The notes: generated from the letters alone by a model not told the origin. Shown: positions 1 through 8,078, counted from the first letter of the stretch. The stretch: 64,000 nucleotides of DNA from Gordonia sp. ABSL11-1 (GCF_030315685.1 NZ_JASXSI010000001.1:1-64000), one strand, 5' to 3'. Made by a program: numbers and translations.

Positions 1-323
1 ACCAAGCCTTCTGTGAGATACCCCAAAGCTACGTACTAGACAGCTCTCCCCAACTCAAGGGAACACATGTACGACGCGCAAGGGAATCCGGAAGCTTTCT
101 CGGCGCAGTATCGAGCGTCGCCACGGGTGTCAGCCAATGGGTGTTCATGCGAGGCGCAGAGCCACTTTCGCGAGTCTGTCTGTTCGGAGAAGAACGGTTG
201 AGGCCGGGTGACAGGTGCGCCGAGCCCCACCTTTTCCTCAGCACGGTTCGAAGGGTTCACCTGTCCGGCCGACGCGACCACACTGTGCTCGCCGATCACC
301 CGTTTCGACGAAAAGGACCTGCC
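1..323. other. Non-coding stretch upstream of the acyl-CoA dehydrogenase
   Basis: No convincing gene is seen on either strand. The short open frames here lack actinobacterial codon bias and resemble no family I recognise. The upstream part of the acyl-CoA dehydrogenase frame (from about 141) is open but is not part of the family fold, so it is treated as untranslated. I looked for S-box, TPP and cobalamin riboswitch cores and did not find one. Confidence 0.5.
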
Positions 324-1526
324 GTGACCGCCACCACCGACCGGAGTTCGTACACGGACACCGAACTCGACGACATCTTCGTTCCCGTCTTCGCGCGGAT
401 CGCCGACGGCGCCGTCCGGCGCGAGGTCGACCGTTCACTGGCCCATGACGAAGTGGCGTGGCTCAACGAGGTCCGCTTCGGTGCCCTGCGTGTGCCGGTC
501 GAGTTCGGCGGCTACGGCGCATCCGTCCGCCAGCTCTTCCGCCTGCTGATCGACCTCGCGACCGCGGAATCCAATCTGCCCCAGGCATTGCGGGTGCACT
601 GGTCGTTCGTCGAGGATCAGCTCCTCTCCGACGACCCATCGGCACGGGAGCAGTGGCTGCGCAGGGTCGCCGGCGGAACGCTCGTCGGCAATGCGATCAC
701 CGAGCCCGGGGTCGGCGCGATCGAACGCTATCAGACCCGGCTCACCGCCGCCGGCGACAGCTGGCGCCTCGACGGCACGAAGTACTACAGCACGGGCAGC
801 CTCTACGCCGACCACATTCTCGTGGCCGCCGACAAGGACGGGGAACGCGTCTCGATCCTCGTCGACGCCGACGCCGACGGGATCATCCAGCACGACGACT
901 GGGACGGCTTCGGGCAGCGCCTGACCGCCAGCGGGACGACCGAGTTCTCCGGGGTCGCCGTCGCCGAGGACCGCATTCTCGGACCCGGGTACGGGGTCGC
1001 CGGGCGCACCTACGCCACGTCGTACCTCCAGCTCGTGCAGCTCGCAGTACTCGCGGGTATCGCCCAGCGGGCGCTCGACGACACCGCGGGCTGGGTACGC
1101 GACCGCACTCGTACGTACACGCACGCCGCGGCGGATCTCCCGCGTCACGACCCGCTGGTCCAGCAGGTGATCGGACGACTGTCGTCGGCCGCGTACACGG
1201 CACGCACACTGGTCCTCGACATCGCCGCCGAACTCGACGAGCTCCTCGATGCGGGCGGGCAGGACGAGGCATTGCTCGACCGTGTGGAGTTCGACGTCGC
1301 GCGTGCTCAACAAGCGGTCATCGACACGGTGCTCGAGGCGACCACGCAGCTGTTCGAGGTGGGCGGGGCGTCGATCACGTCGGAGTCGCTGCGCCTGGAC
1401 CGTCACTGGCGCAATGCCCGGACGATCTCGGTCCACAACCCGCTGATCTACAAACTGCAGGCGATCGGCGATCACGTCCTCAATGGTTCCGACCTGCCCT
1501 ATGCGTGGAGTGCCGGTTCGCGCTGA
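324..1526 (+). CDS. Acyl-CoA dehydrogenase family flavoprotein (SfnB/DszC-like)
   Basis: A 400-residue cytosolic flavoprotein of the acyl-CoA dehydrogenase fold. The GTG at 324 gives the usual family length; the frame is open further upstream but that part is not conserved. The N-terminal helical domain includes RVPVEFGGYGAS, the central beta domain has the TEPGVGAIE segment and a KYYSTGSLYADHILVAA stretch, and the C-terminal helical domain ends near HNPLIYKLQAIG. The segment FEVGGAS replaces the glutamate-containing region of classical fatty-acyl dehydrogenases, and the overall pattern is closer to the SfnB/DszC group of FMN-dependent monooxygenase-like members that act on sulfur or nitrogen compounds. 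It stands alone, with no flavin reductase beside it. The substrate cannot be named from the sequence. Confidence 0.8.
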   Translation: MTATTDRSSYTDTELDDIFVPVFARIADGAVRREVDRSLAHDEVAWLNEVRFGALRVPVEFGGYGASVRQLFRLLIDLATAESNLPQALRVHWSFVEDQLLSDDPSAREQWLRRVAGGTLVGNAITEPGVGAIERYQTRLTAAGDSWRLDGTKYYSTGSLYADHILVAADKDGERVSILVDADADGIIQHDDWDGFGQRLTASGTTEFSGVAVAEDRILGPGYGVAGRTYATSYLQLVQLAVLAGIAQRALDDTAGWVRDRTRTYTHAAADLPRHDPLVQQVIGRLSSAAYTARTLVLDIAAELDELLDAGGQDEALLDRVEFDVARAQQAVIDTVLEATTQLFEVGGASITSESLRLDRHWRNARTISVHNPLIYKLQAIGDHVLNGSDLPYAWSAGSR

Positions 1527-1535
1527 TCCGCTCGA

Positions 1536-2003
1536 TCAGGCCAGCCACTCCCGCGTGTAGACGTCCTGCCACCGCACGGTGATGTTCCGCCGTGCGGTGG
1601 CCGTCGCCTGTTCGCCCAACGCCGTCGCCAGCACATCCCCGACGGCGTCCCGCACCTCCTCGGACCGGGTCAGAAGGTCATCCTGGTAGCGGGCGATCAA
1701 CCCGATCCGTATGCCCGACACCTCGTCACCCTCACCGTCGACCGCGACGAACACGACCAGCCGGCCCACGGCGGACCGGATGCGGATCGACAACAGCTGC
1801 TTGAGGATCCGGTCACTCACCCGGATGCCGTCGATGTCGGTCGACAAGGTCCGCGCGGGCCGTCGGACGCGACTCAGATTCGCCGAGATCGCGGAGATCA
1901 GGCGGTTGACGTCGCCGCTGGGTTCGTCGAGACGGCGGCTCGCCTCGACCAGCCAGGCATCGGTCTCATCGGAGTGCTCGTCGTCGACGTAGATATCATT
2001 CAC
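1536..2003 (-). CDS. Asp23-like protein coupled to the ECF sigma factor
   Basis: A 155-residue acidic protein. The GTG start at 2003 is preceded by a strong GAGAGGAG ribosome site, and the sigma-factor stop lies inside its first codons (8-base overlap), so the two are translationally coupled. The N-terminus (DDEHSDETDAWL) is charged. From about residue 45 the pattern VSDRILKQLLSIRI followed by strands and a closing helix (TRSEEVRDAVGDVLATAL) looks like the alkaline-shock protein Asp23 fold. No signal peptide or membrane segment is seen. Because it is co-translated with a sigma factor and faces an Asp23 operon, a role as partner or modulator of that sigma factor is an inference. It has no classical anti-sigma zinc motif. 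Confidence 0.7.
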   Translation of the reverse strand: MNDIYVDDEHSDETDAWLVEASRRLDEPSGDVNRLISAISANLSRVRRPARTLSTDIDGIRVSDRILKQLLSIRIRSAVGRLVVFVAVDGEGDEVSGIRIGLIARYQDDLLTRSEEVRDAVGDVLATALGEQATATARRNITVRWQDVYTREWLA

Positions 2004-2832
2004 GGCTGCGCTCCTCTCCCTGGGTGGTCGGTCCATCGTGCGATGTCTCGGTGTGATCAGGCGGTCGCCCGCGGGACGGGCCGGGTGGACCGCCGGGGCG
2101 CCACGGGGCGAGCCGTATCGACAGGTAGCGCCGACTCCGCTGCAGGTGGCCACGCACCGAGCCGGTGGAGATCTGCAGAATCCGTGAGATCTCGTCGAGC
2201 GACAGGCCTTCCGCCTCGCGGAGCCACCATGCCGCGCGCGACGTCTCCGGCAGCGAACCCAGCTCATGACGCAGCGCCTCGACGAGCGATGACTGCTCGG
2301 CCCGTTCGGCGGGGAGCGGTGCCGGGTCCGCGAGGTCGATGAAGCGGTCGTCGACGGTGGGTACATCGCGTCGTCTGCGTCGATGGTCGATGGTCCGACG
2401 ATGCGCGATGGAGAACATCCAGGTTCGGAACGAACTGCGGAAACCGAAGTCGGGGAGGCTCTTCCACGCGTGTAGCAGCGTTTCCTGGGCGAGGTCCTCG
2501 GCCGTCTGCGGATCGGCGACCATCCGTCGCAGGTAGCCGAGCAGACCGGGGGAGACCCTCGTGACGAGGACGGCGAAGGCCCCCTTGTCGCCGACCGCCG
2601 CCGCGGCCGCCAACTCGTCGTCGGACATCTCCGACAGGACGAGTCCCGAACCCTCGGGAGGGCCGGACGAACCGCCATGAACTCGACGATTCGGCCCCGG
2701 GAACGCCGCGATGCTCCCGATGGGCGGCGCAGCGGCCGTCGCGCCGCCCACCCCGGCGGTCTCCGCGCCGTTCGGCGGATCGTCGGTGTGACCGGCATCA
2801 CCGGAATTCGTGCGTGCACTTTCCGTGTCCAC
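1996..2832 (-). CDS. ECF-type RNA polymerase sigma factor
   Basis: A 278-residue sigma-70 family protein of the extracytoplasmic-function group. Region 2 runs from about AFAVLVTRVSPGLLGYLRR through AEDLAQETLLHAW to FRTWMFSIAHRRTIDHRRR. Region 4 is LPETSRAAWWLREAEGLSLDEISRILQI followed by the recognition helix SVRGHLQRSRRYL. An extra proline/glycine-rich N-terminus of about 85 residues precedes region 2, which is longer than usual. The GTG at 2832 is chosen because a TAGAGT -10 box sits 8 bases upstream and no ribosome site is visible, the pattern of a leaderless transcript. An internal ATG just before SDDELAAAAAVG would give a more typical size and cannot be excluded. It is transcribed divergently from the Asp23 operon, a probable target. 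Confidence 0.85.
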   Translation of the reverse strand: MDTESARTNSGDAGHTDDPPNGAETAGVGGATAAAPPIGSIAAFPGPNRRVHGGSSGPPEGSGLVLSEMSDDELAAAAAVGDKGAFAVLVTRVSPGLLGYLRRMVADPQTAEDLAQETLLHAWKSLPDFGFRSSFRTWMFSIAHRRTIDHRRRRRDVPTVDDRFIDLADPAPLPAERAEQSSLVEALRHELGSLPETSRAAWWLREAEGLSLDEISRILQISTGSVRGHLQRSRRYLSIRLAPWRPGGPPGPSRGRPPDHTETSHDGPTTQGEERSRE

Positions 2833-2840
2833 TGCGACTG

Positions 2841-2846
2841 ACTCTA
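2841..2846 (-). promoter_or_regulatory. -10 box for a leaderless sigma-factor transcript
   Basis: TAGAGT on the minus strand, 8 bases before the GTG of the sigma gene, in the 104-base divergent region shared with the Asp23 operon. No -35 hexamer is convincing. Confidence 0.45.
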
Positions 2847-2936
2847 TACACGGGCCGCAACCCGTGGGTGCCGCTCCCGTAGACGGGGCGACACCCGCCG
2901 ACCAGGCAGGCGGCCCACGAGAACGAAGGAGTTCGC

Positions 2937-3428
2937 ATGTCCGATACGACCACCCGCCAACAGGCAACCGCCGATCCCGCGACCGCCACGACCGGCGCCG
3001 GCACCAGCCTCGCCCTCGCCAAGAACGAGTCGGCACTGGCCGGGGACCGCGGCAAGACCTCCATCTCCGATGTCGTCGTCGCCAAGATCGCGGGCATCGC
3101 CACCCGCGAGATCGACGGTGTGTACGACGTCGGTGGCGTCACCGAACGTGTTGTCGGCAAGGTGCGCGACGTCCTGCCCGGCACCACGACCAGCACCACC
3201 CAGGGCATCACCGTGGAGGTCGGTGAGCGTCAGGCCGCTGTCGACGTCTCCATCGTCGCCGACTACGGCGTCGCCATCCATCAGCTCGCCGCCGCGATCC
3301 GCCGCAATGTGATCGCCGCCATCGAGCAGATGACCGGCCTCGAGGTGACCGAGGTGAACGTCGCGGTCCACGACATCCACTTCGGCGACGACGACGCCCC
3401 GTCCGACGAGACACCTCGCGTCCAGTGA
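2937..3428 (+). CDS. Asp23/Gls24 family envelope stress protein
   Basis: A 163-residue protein of the alkaline-shock Asp23/Gls24 family. After a low-complexity N-terminus (about 45 residues), the domain begins at TSISDVVVAKIAGIATREIDG and continues with GITVEVGERQAAVDVSIVADYG, then a helix IRRNVIAAIEQMTGLEV, ending in the VTEVNVAVHDIHF strand that is the family signature. The ATG at 2937 follows an AACGAAGGAG site. It is the first gene of a tightly packed operon ending at 5690. In Firmicutes Asp23 sits at the membrane through AmaP, and an AmaP-like protein ends this operon. The divergent ECF sigma gene suggests envelope-stress control. Confidence 0.88.
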   Translation: MSDTTTRQQATADPATATTGAGTSLALAKNESALAGDRGKTSISDVVVAKIAGIATREIDGVYDVGGVTERVVGKVRDVLPGTTTSTTQGITVEVGERQAAVDVSIVADYGVAIHQLAAAIRRNVIAAIEQMTGLEVTEVNVAVHDIHFGDDDAPSDETPRVQ

Positions 3429-3790
3429 CCACCGACGACGACGCGCCGACCGTCCGGCACATCGCTGATGCTGTCGGTGATGTGCCCGGGGTCACCGGGC
3501 TCTACGGCGGGGTCTTCGGGGAGATCGCCACCTACCTGCCGGGCGGACGGATCAGCGGGGTCGTGCTCGCCGACGACGCCTGCGACATCCACATCATCGT
3601 CGACGTGGACCACGACATCCGTCAGGTCGCCGCCGACGTCCGAGCCGTCGCGCAGCGACTGACCGGGTTGCCGACGACGGTCACCGTCGAGGACATCGCC
3701 GTCGGACCCGAGTCGCTCGGGACCGGGGTCGCGGACGGAACACGATCAGACATCTCGAGCGCGAGCCCGGCCGGCGCCGGCGAGAACTGA
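3425..3790 (+). CDS. Second, divergent Asp23-like protein
   Basis: A 121-residue protein whose GTG overlaps the previous stop by four bases (GTGA). The pattern IADAVGDVPGVTGLYGG, then ISGVVLADDACDIHIIVDVD, then a helix VAADVRAVAQRLTGLPT and the strand TVTVEDIAVG follows the Asp23 fold at reduced length. The C-terminal 25 residues are low complexity. It probably assembles with the other Asp23-type proteins of the operon; that is inferred from the fold and the coupling. Confidence 0.72.
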   Translation: MTTDDDAPTVRHIADAVGDVPGVTGLYGGVFGEIATYLPGGRISGVVLADDACDIHIIVDVDHDIRQVAADVRAVAQRLTGLPTTVTVEDIAVGPESLGTGVADGTRSDISSASPAGAGEN

Positions 3791-3810
3791 CAGAAGACAA
3801 GGGAAACGAC

Positions 3811-3993
3811 ATGATCAACAATGCGACGGTCGGCCTCCTCGCCGGTCTCCTCCTGGCTCTCGCCGCCACCACCGGGGGATTCGGCGGTTTTGTCCTCGCT
3901 CTCGTTCTCGGCGCGGTCGGACTCGCGATCGGACTCCAACGTGACGGGGCCGTCGACCTGGGTGCCTTGCTCCGGAGCCGCAACCGTGGCTGA
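3811..3993 (+). CDS. Small membrane protein of the Asp23 operon (DUF2273-like)
   Basis: A 60-residue protein with two hydrophobic spans, residues about 7-22 (VGLLAGLLLALAATTGG) and 25-43 (GFVLALVLGAVGLAIGLQ), and a basic C-terminus RSRNRG. The ATG follows an AAGGGAA ribosome site. Small two-span proteins of the DUF2273 type accompany AmaP and Asp23 in other Gram-positive bacteria, and position and topology agree with that here. Confidence 0.75.
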   Translation: MINNATVGLLAGLLLALAATTGGFGGFVLALVLGAVGLAIGLQRDGAVDLGALLRSRNRG

Positions 3994-4516
3994 GACGGCA
4001 ACGGCCTCCGGTGAGGCGCCCACCGTTCCGGCCGACGCCGAGGTGGCATCCGCCACGCGGAGCGATCCGACTCCGACCCGCGGCACTGTGACGATCGCCG
4101 ACCGGGTCGGCGAGAAGATCGCCGTCCGTGCCGCTCTCGACGTCGACGGTGTCGTCCGACACCAGACGACGCTCGGATCGATGCTGTCGGGATCGACACC
4201 CGGGCGGGCCGTCGCCGCTGGCGACCATCCCCAGGCCACCGTCGACATGTCATCCGCCGCGCCGTGGGTGCAGATGACGATCGCGGTGTCCTGGCCGTGC
4301 CGGCTCACCGAGGTCTGCTGGAACGTGCGCATCGCCGTCACCCGAGAACTCGCGCGGTTCACCGGGATTCGGCCATCTCGTGTCGACGTGACCGTCGCGG
4401 CGGTGCTCACCGCCGTCGACCAGCCCTCCGGCACCGGGGTGCCTGCCGGTTTCGTCGAACTCGCGCCACCGGCACCCCCCGAGGCCGCTGACGACACAGG
4501 GGAGGAGCGACGATGA
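3986..4516 (+). CDS. Third Asp23-like protein
   Basis: A 176-residue protein. The GTG at 3986 overlaps the previous stop by eight bases. An acidic N-terminus of about 35 residues is followed by TVTIADRVGEKIAVRAALDVDG, the start of an Asp23-type domain, then PWVQMTIAVSWPCRLTEVCWN and the helix RIAVTRELARFTG ending in PSRVDVTVAAV. It is more divergent than the first Asp23 protein. Coupling on both sides places it firmly in the operon. Confidence 0.72.
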   Translation: MAETATASGEAPTVPADAEVASATRSDPTPTRGTVTIADRVGEKIAVRAALDVDGVVRHQTTLGSMLSGSTPGRAVAAGDHPQATVDMSSAAPWVQMTIAVSWPCRLTEVCWNVRIAVTRELARFTGIRPSRVDVTVAAVLTAVDQPSGTGVPAGFVELAPPAPPEAADDTGEERR

Positions 4517-5136
4517 CGACCACCGCCAAGACGACCACCGCCAAGACGACCACCGCCAAGACAACCACCGCAAAGACCGCAGACACCCACCATGCCAAGG
4601 TCTTCACTCCTGCAGCGAACCCCGCGGCGGCTGTCGCTGGAGTGTTGATCGGAGTCGCCCTGTTCGGTCTTGCCGCCGTCGCCATCCGGGATCTGCTGGT
4701 CGAACTCGGCTGGCTGTCCGGTGACGAATGGTCGCGCACCGCCGCCGACTGGATGGTCGGGATTCGCTGGTGGGACTGGATGTGGCCGGCCGCAATCGCG
4801 TTCATCATCGTCGGAGTCGGACTACTGTGGCTCGCGGTCCGGCCCCGTCGGCGAACGCACCTGAGCCTGTCCGGTTACGAGGTGATGTGGACCCGGCGTG
4901 GCGACATCGCACGACGCTGCAGCGCCGCCGTCTCCACGCTGTCCGGGGTCCGTCACGCCTCCACCGTGGTCGGACGACGAACGGTGACCGTCTCGGTCAC
5001 CACCCGGGAACCGGTCGATCGCGCATCGGTCGACGCCGAGGTCGAGCGTGTCGTCGGAGGGGTGCTGTCGGCGATCGAGGCACCGCTGCGGGCACGAGTG
5101 AAGATCGTCCGCGACCGAAGCGGTGATCGCTCATGA
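4513..5136 (+). CDS. DUF6286-type membrane protein with N-terminal TTAKT repeats
   Basis: A 207-residue protein whose ATG overlaps the previous stop (ATGA). Residues 2-21 are four copies of a five-residue TTAKT repeat. Two membrane spans follow at about residues 39-57 (AAVAGVLIGVALFGLAAVA) and 90-107 (WPAAIAFIIVGVGLLWLA), then a cytoplasmic-type domain with GYEVMWTRRGDIARRCSAAVS, TVVGRRTVTVSVTTRE and a final ARVKIVRD strand. This layout matches the DUF6286 proteins found beside Asp23 genes in actinobacteria. It is probably a membrane anchor for the Asp23 proteins (inferred). Confidence 0.75.
   Translation: MTTTAKTTTAKTTTAKTTTAKTADTHHAKVFTPAANPAAAVAGVLIGVALFGLAAVAIRDLLVELGWLSGDEWSRTAADWMVGIRWWDWMWPAAIAFIIVGVGLLWLAVRPRRRTHLSLSGYEVMWTRRGDIARRCSAAVSTLSGVRHASTVVGRRTVTVSVTTREPVDRASVDAEVERVVGGVLSAIEAPLRARVKIVRDRSGDRS
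4516..4575 (+). repeat. Four 15-base in-frame tandem repeats
   Basis: Three exact copies of ACGACCACCGCCAAG and one diverged copy (ACAACCACCGCAAAG) directly after the start codon of the DUF6286 gene. The unit is a multiple of three, so copy number can change without breaking the frame. Confidence 0.95.
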
Positions 5137-5690
5137 ACCGCGGTCCGGCAGCGTGGCATCGCATCACCGTCGGCCTCGTCGGACTCCTGCTCCTGCTCGT
5201 GGGTGTGTCCGCGGTGCTCTGGCGTACCGACGTCGCGCCGGTTCACGAGTGGGTGAACCGGATCGACCAGGGATGGGCGGCCCGGACGGCGGACACCGGC
5301 TGGTGGCCGGTGCTTCTCGTGGTCGTCGTGGTCGTCGCGGTGGTGTGGGGATGGCGACTCATCGCGACGACGGTCCGCCCCGGCAAGGTCGACGACCTCC
5401 TCCTCGACGGCTCCGATCTCAGCGGAACCCTCACGGTGGCACCCAAATTGATCGCATCGGCGGTCGGGGAGGATCTCGCACGGGCACCGGCCCTCGACCG
5501 CGTGGTGGCCCGCGCCACCGACGACCGGGGGCGCAAGATCGTCCGGCTGACCGTCACGGCGGAGCCCTCCCACGATTACGCGGAGATCGCCTCTGTGGTG
5601 GGTGACGCCGTGGAGGACATCCGGGATGCCGTCGACGGCGCCGACATCCACGTGCAGGCGTTCGTCAACCTGGAGAACCGGCAGAGGTGA
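5133..5690 (+). CDS. AmaP-like alkaline shock membrane anchor protein
   Basis: A 185-residue protein coupled by ATGA overlap to the gene before it. Two hydrophobic spans lie at residues about 10-28 (ITVGLVGLLLLLVGVSAVL) and 59-77 (PVLLVVVVVVAVVWGWRLI), with a soluble C-terminal domain (LSGTLTVAPKLIASAVGEDLA, then VRLTVTAEPSHDYAEIASVVG, then VHVQAF-type strand). In AmaP the two spans precede a C-terminal domain that binds Asp23. It is the last gene of the operon; the 42-base gap that follows leads to an unrelated gene with its own promoter. Confidence 0.75.
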   Translation: MNRGPAAWHRITVGLVGLLLLLVGVSAVLWRTDVAPVHEWVNRIDQGWAARTADTGWWPVLLVVVVVVAVVWGWRLIATTVRPGKVDDLLLDGSDLSGTLTVAPKLIASAVGEDLARAPALDRVVARATDDRGRKIVRLTVTAEPSHDYAEIASVVGDAVEDIRDAVDGADIHVQAFVNLENRQR

Positions 5691-5732
5691 TCGACCGCCG
5701 GTCGGTCGTCTCCCGTGCGCTACCGTGCTCGT

Positions 5733-7100
5733 ATGACGCGGATGGAACCCGCCGACGCGCGCATGTACTGGATGTCGCGGGCGATCCCGAACGACCAGTT
5801 CCTGCTGTATTGCTTTGCCGATCATCACATCTCGATCGATGATCGCGCTGCCGGCCTCTGCCGGCGCGCCGCGGGGGTGCCCGATCTGACGATCCGCGTG
5901 CTGGACATCCCGGCCGGCCTGGACCATCCGCAGTGGGTCCATCGCCCGGTCGGTGCAGATCAGATCGTCCTCCATCGATCCGTGACGACGTGGCGCGACT
6001 GTCTCGACAGTGTCGCCGCACTCACCGCGGATCAGCTCACACCGACGTCCGCGGCATGGCGCATCCATCTGTTCCCTGCCGTTCCCGACACACCGCGCGG
6101 AGCGGGAGTCGTGGTGGTGATACAGGTCAGTCACGCGCTCGGCGACGGACGTCGGGCGTCCGCGATCGCTCGCCGACTGTTCTCCGGTCCGGCGGGCATT
6201 CCCGCGTCAGATGATGTGCGCGGCAGGAAGATCGACAGTGAATTCGATGGCGACGGTAGACCGGGGATCGAGAGACGCGCCCTCGTGATCGCCGCGTCCG
6301 GCGCGGCAACCCTGCCGCTGCGGATCGCCGGCATGCTGTGGCGTGGCCTCGATGCCTACCGTACGGTGCTTGCCCGACCTCCCACGGAGGGAACGGGTTA
6401 CGTCGTCACCGGGCTCAACCGCCCGCCGGGGACCGAACGGCTGCTGCGGGTCCTGACCCGCGAGCGCACCGACTTCCCCGCGGCGCACTCGGTGACGGTC
6501 GGCGCGTTGACGGCGATCTCGGTCGCCCTCCACGCGGAACTCGACGCGCACGCCGAGCGTCTGGGAGTGGAGTTGACCATGGGGCGCCGGCGACCGTCTC
6601 GGTCACGCAACAACTTCCGCAACGTCGGCATCGATCTCCACACCGAGATCGACGATCTCGATGCCCGTGCCTCCGCGATCGCCGCCGAGATCGACCGGGC
6701 CCGACAAGCGGACGACGAACCCGCTCGTCTCGCCGAGCGTCGCGCGACCGACGCCGTCCCCGCGCCGTTGGTGCGTTGGGGTATCGACCGATTCGATCCG
6801 CACCGCCGCCCCGATCGCGTCACCGGAGTCACCGTGGTCTCGTCGGTGTACCGAGGCGCGGCCGACCTCGACCTCGACGGTGGCCCGGTCCTCTTCACCG
6901 CCGGATTCCCCGCACTGTCGCCGGCACAGGGCCTCACCCATGGCGTGCACGGGATCGGCTCGACCATCGCCCTCTCGGTCACGACGGCTCCGACGATCCT
7001 GGCCGACGTCGATCAGTACGTCGCGCGCCTCGAATCGGCGATCGACGCGGTTGCGGCGGCGTGTGCTCAGGATTCGTCGGGGCCGCCCGGGCGCGAGTAG
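5733..7100 (+). CDS. Wax ester synthase/DGAT-type acyltransferase
   Basis: A 455-residue member of the bifunctional wax ester synthase / acyl-CoA:diacylglycerol acyltransferase family, which esterifies alcohols or diacylglycerol for storage lipids. The acyltransferase motif is SHALGDG (about residue 130): the second histidine and the DG pair of HHxxxDG are kept, the first histidine is serine. The C-terminal region RRRPSRSRNNFRNVG...VTGVTVVSSVYRG fits the DUF1298 domain. The ATG at 5733 is chosen over an in-frame GTG at 5715 because a TACCGT -10 box ends six bases before it, indicating a leaderless message. Its last 34 bases overlap the end of the convergent gene. The lost first histidine makes the substrate uncertain. 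Confidence 0.78.
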   Translation: MTRMEPADARMYWMSRAIPNDQFLLYCFADHHISIDDRAAGLCRRAAGVPDLTIRVLDIPAGLDHPQWVHRPVGADQIVLHRSVTTWRDCLDSVAALTADQLTPTSAAWRIHLFPAVPDTPRGAGVVVVIQVSHALGDGRRASAIARRLFSGPAGIPASDDVRGRKIDSEFDGDGRPGIERRALVIAASGAATLPLRIAGMLWRGLDAYRTVLARPPTEGTGYVVTGLNRPPGTERLLRVLTRERTDFPAAHSVTVGALTAISVALHAELDAHAERLGVELTMGRRRPSRSRNNFRNVGIDLHTEIDDLDARASAIAAEIDRARQADDEPARLAERRATDAVPAPLVRWGIDRFDPHRRPDRVTGVTVVSSVYRGAADLDLDGGPVLFTAGFPALSPAQGLTHGVHGIGSTIALSVTTAPTILADVDQYVARLESAIDAVAAACAQDSSGPPGRE

Positions 7101-7996
7101 CCGTTGCGTTCGGACCCGTCGGTGATCGACGGTGTGCCCGAGGAGCCGGAGGAGCTGTTGCGGGCACCCCGGGTCAGGCGTTTCGGCAATCGCTCGGCCA
7201 GCCCACCGAGCGGGGCGACGGTCTGGTTGAGCAGATCCACGGTCTCGGCGAGCTCGTGCACGGTGTCCTGCATGGCGAGCAGATTGGGCGCGAGTTGGCC
7301 GATCACCTCGGTCAGCTCGGTGATCCGATCCAATGGTCCGTCGGGGGCGATCGCGCGTTCGACCGCGCCGTTCTCGCCGACGAGCTGATCGAGGAGGCCG
7401 CCGTCCTCGGCCATCCGGTCGAGTACACCGCCGGGCACGGTGACCTTCTCGAGGACCCCGTCAGGTGATGTGAGCTTGTCGACGATGCCGCCCTCGGAGG
7501 TCAGACGTTCGAGGATGCCCTCGTTCTCGGTGAACTGGTCCACGACCCCACCGGGCCGCGTCAGCCGGTCGAGGGGACCGTCCTTGGCGGTCAGGCGGAC
7601 GAGGATGCCGTCCTCCTCGGTCATCTGATCGAGGAGACCGCCCGACGCCGTCAGTTTCTCCAGCAACCCACCGGGCGCGGTGAGGCGATCGATCACCCCG
7701 TCGGGATTGAGCAGACGCTCCAGCGGACCGCCCTGGGCGACGATGCGGCCGAAGGGACGATCGGGACCGAGGAGTTCGGCGAGCTGACTGAGCAGCGCGA
7801 GTGGGGTGCGGGCGCTGCTGAGTTCGTCGCCGGACAGACCGAGCGCATGGTTGACCTCGCTCTGGACGCTGGTCGCGGTGAGCCGGGCGATGGTGACCGC
7901 CGATTCGGCGGCGGTCAGCACGACCCCGGTGACCGCGAACCCGAGCCGGAACGGGAGCTCGACGACGCTACGCGCGTCGACGTTGTGCGAGTCCAT
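7067..7996 (-). CDS. Decapeptide-repeat protein with N-terminal hydrophobic segment
   Basis: A 309-residue protein I cannot place in a named family. Residues 14-38 (PFRLGFAVTGVVLTAAESAV) are hydrophobic, possibly a membrane or amphipathic anchor. Residues 81-230 are 15 gap-free copies of a ten-residue unit with consensus (P/V/I/L)-L-(D/E)-(R/K/Q)-L-T-x-x-(G/D)-G, for example PLDRLTRPGG, VVDQFTENEG, ILERLTSEGG. A leucine-rich helix (residues 231-265) and a serine/glycine-rich tail close the protein. The ATG at 7996 has TAATGT seven bases upstream (leaderless pattern). A regular repeat of a short amphipathic helix plus a turn could make a solenoid; this is inferred. Confidence 0.8.
   Translation of the reverse strand: MDSHNVDARSVVELPFRLGFAVTGVVLTAAESAVTIARLTATSVQSEVNHALGLSGDELSSARTPLALLSQLAELLGPDRPFGRIVAQGGPLERLLNPDGVIDRLTAPGGLLEKLTASGGLLDQMTEEDGILVRLTAKDGPLDRLTRPGGVVDQFTENEGILERLTSEGGIVDKLTSPDGVLEKVTVPGGVLDRMAEDGGLLDQLVGENGAVERAIAPDGPLDRITELTEVIGQLAPNLLAMQDTVHELAETVDLLNQTVAPLGGLAERLPKRLTRGARNSSSGSSGTPSITDGSERNGYSRPGGPDES
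7307..7756 (-). repeat. 15 tandem 30-base protein-coding repeats
   Basis: Encodes residues 81-230 of the decapeptide-repeat protein. The copies differ in nucleotide sequence but not in length, so there has been long divergence under a constraint on the ten-residue period, not recent slippage. Confidence 0.85.
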
Positions 7997-8078
7997 GACC
8001 TTGACATTAGGTGATGTCAGGATCGAGGGGGAGTGGCACGCCTGATTCGGTGGACTGACTCGGTGAACAGACCCGCGG

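Noticed and set aside
29..299. Short minus-strand frames at the left edge
   Set aside because: No start context, no recognisable family and no codon bias; treated as non-coding.
7307..7756. CRISPR-like repeat array
   Set aside because: The 30-base period codes for a protein repeat without conserved nucleotide repeats or spacers.
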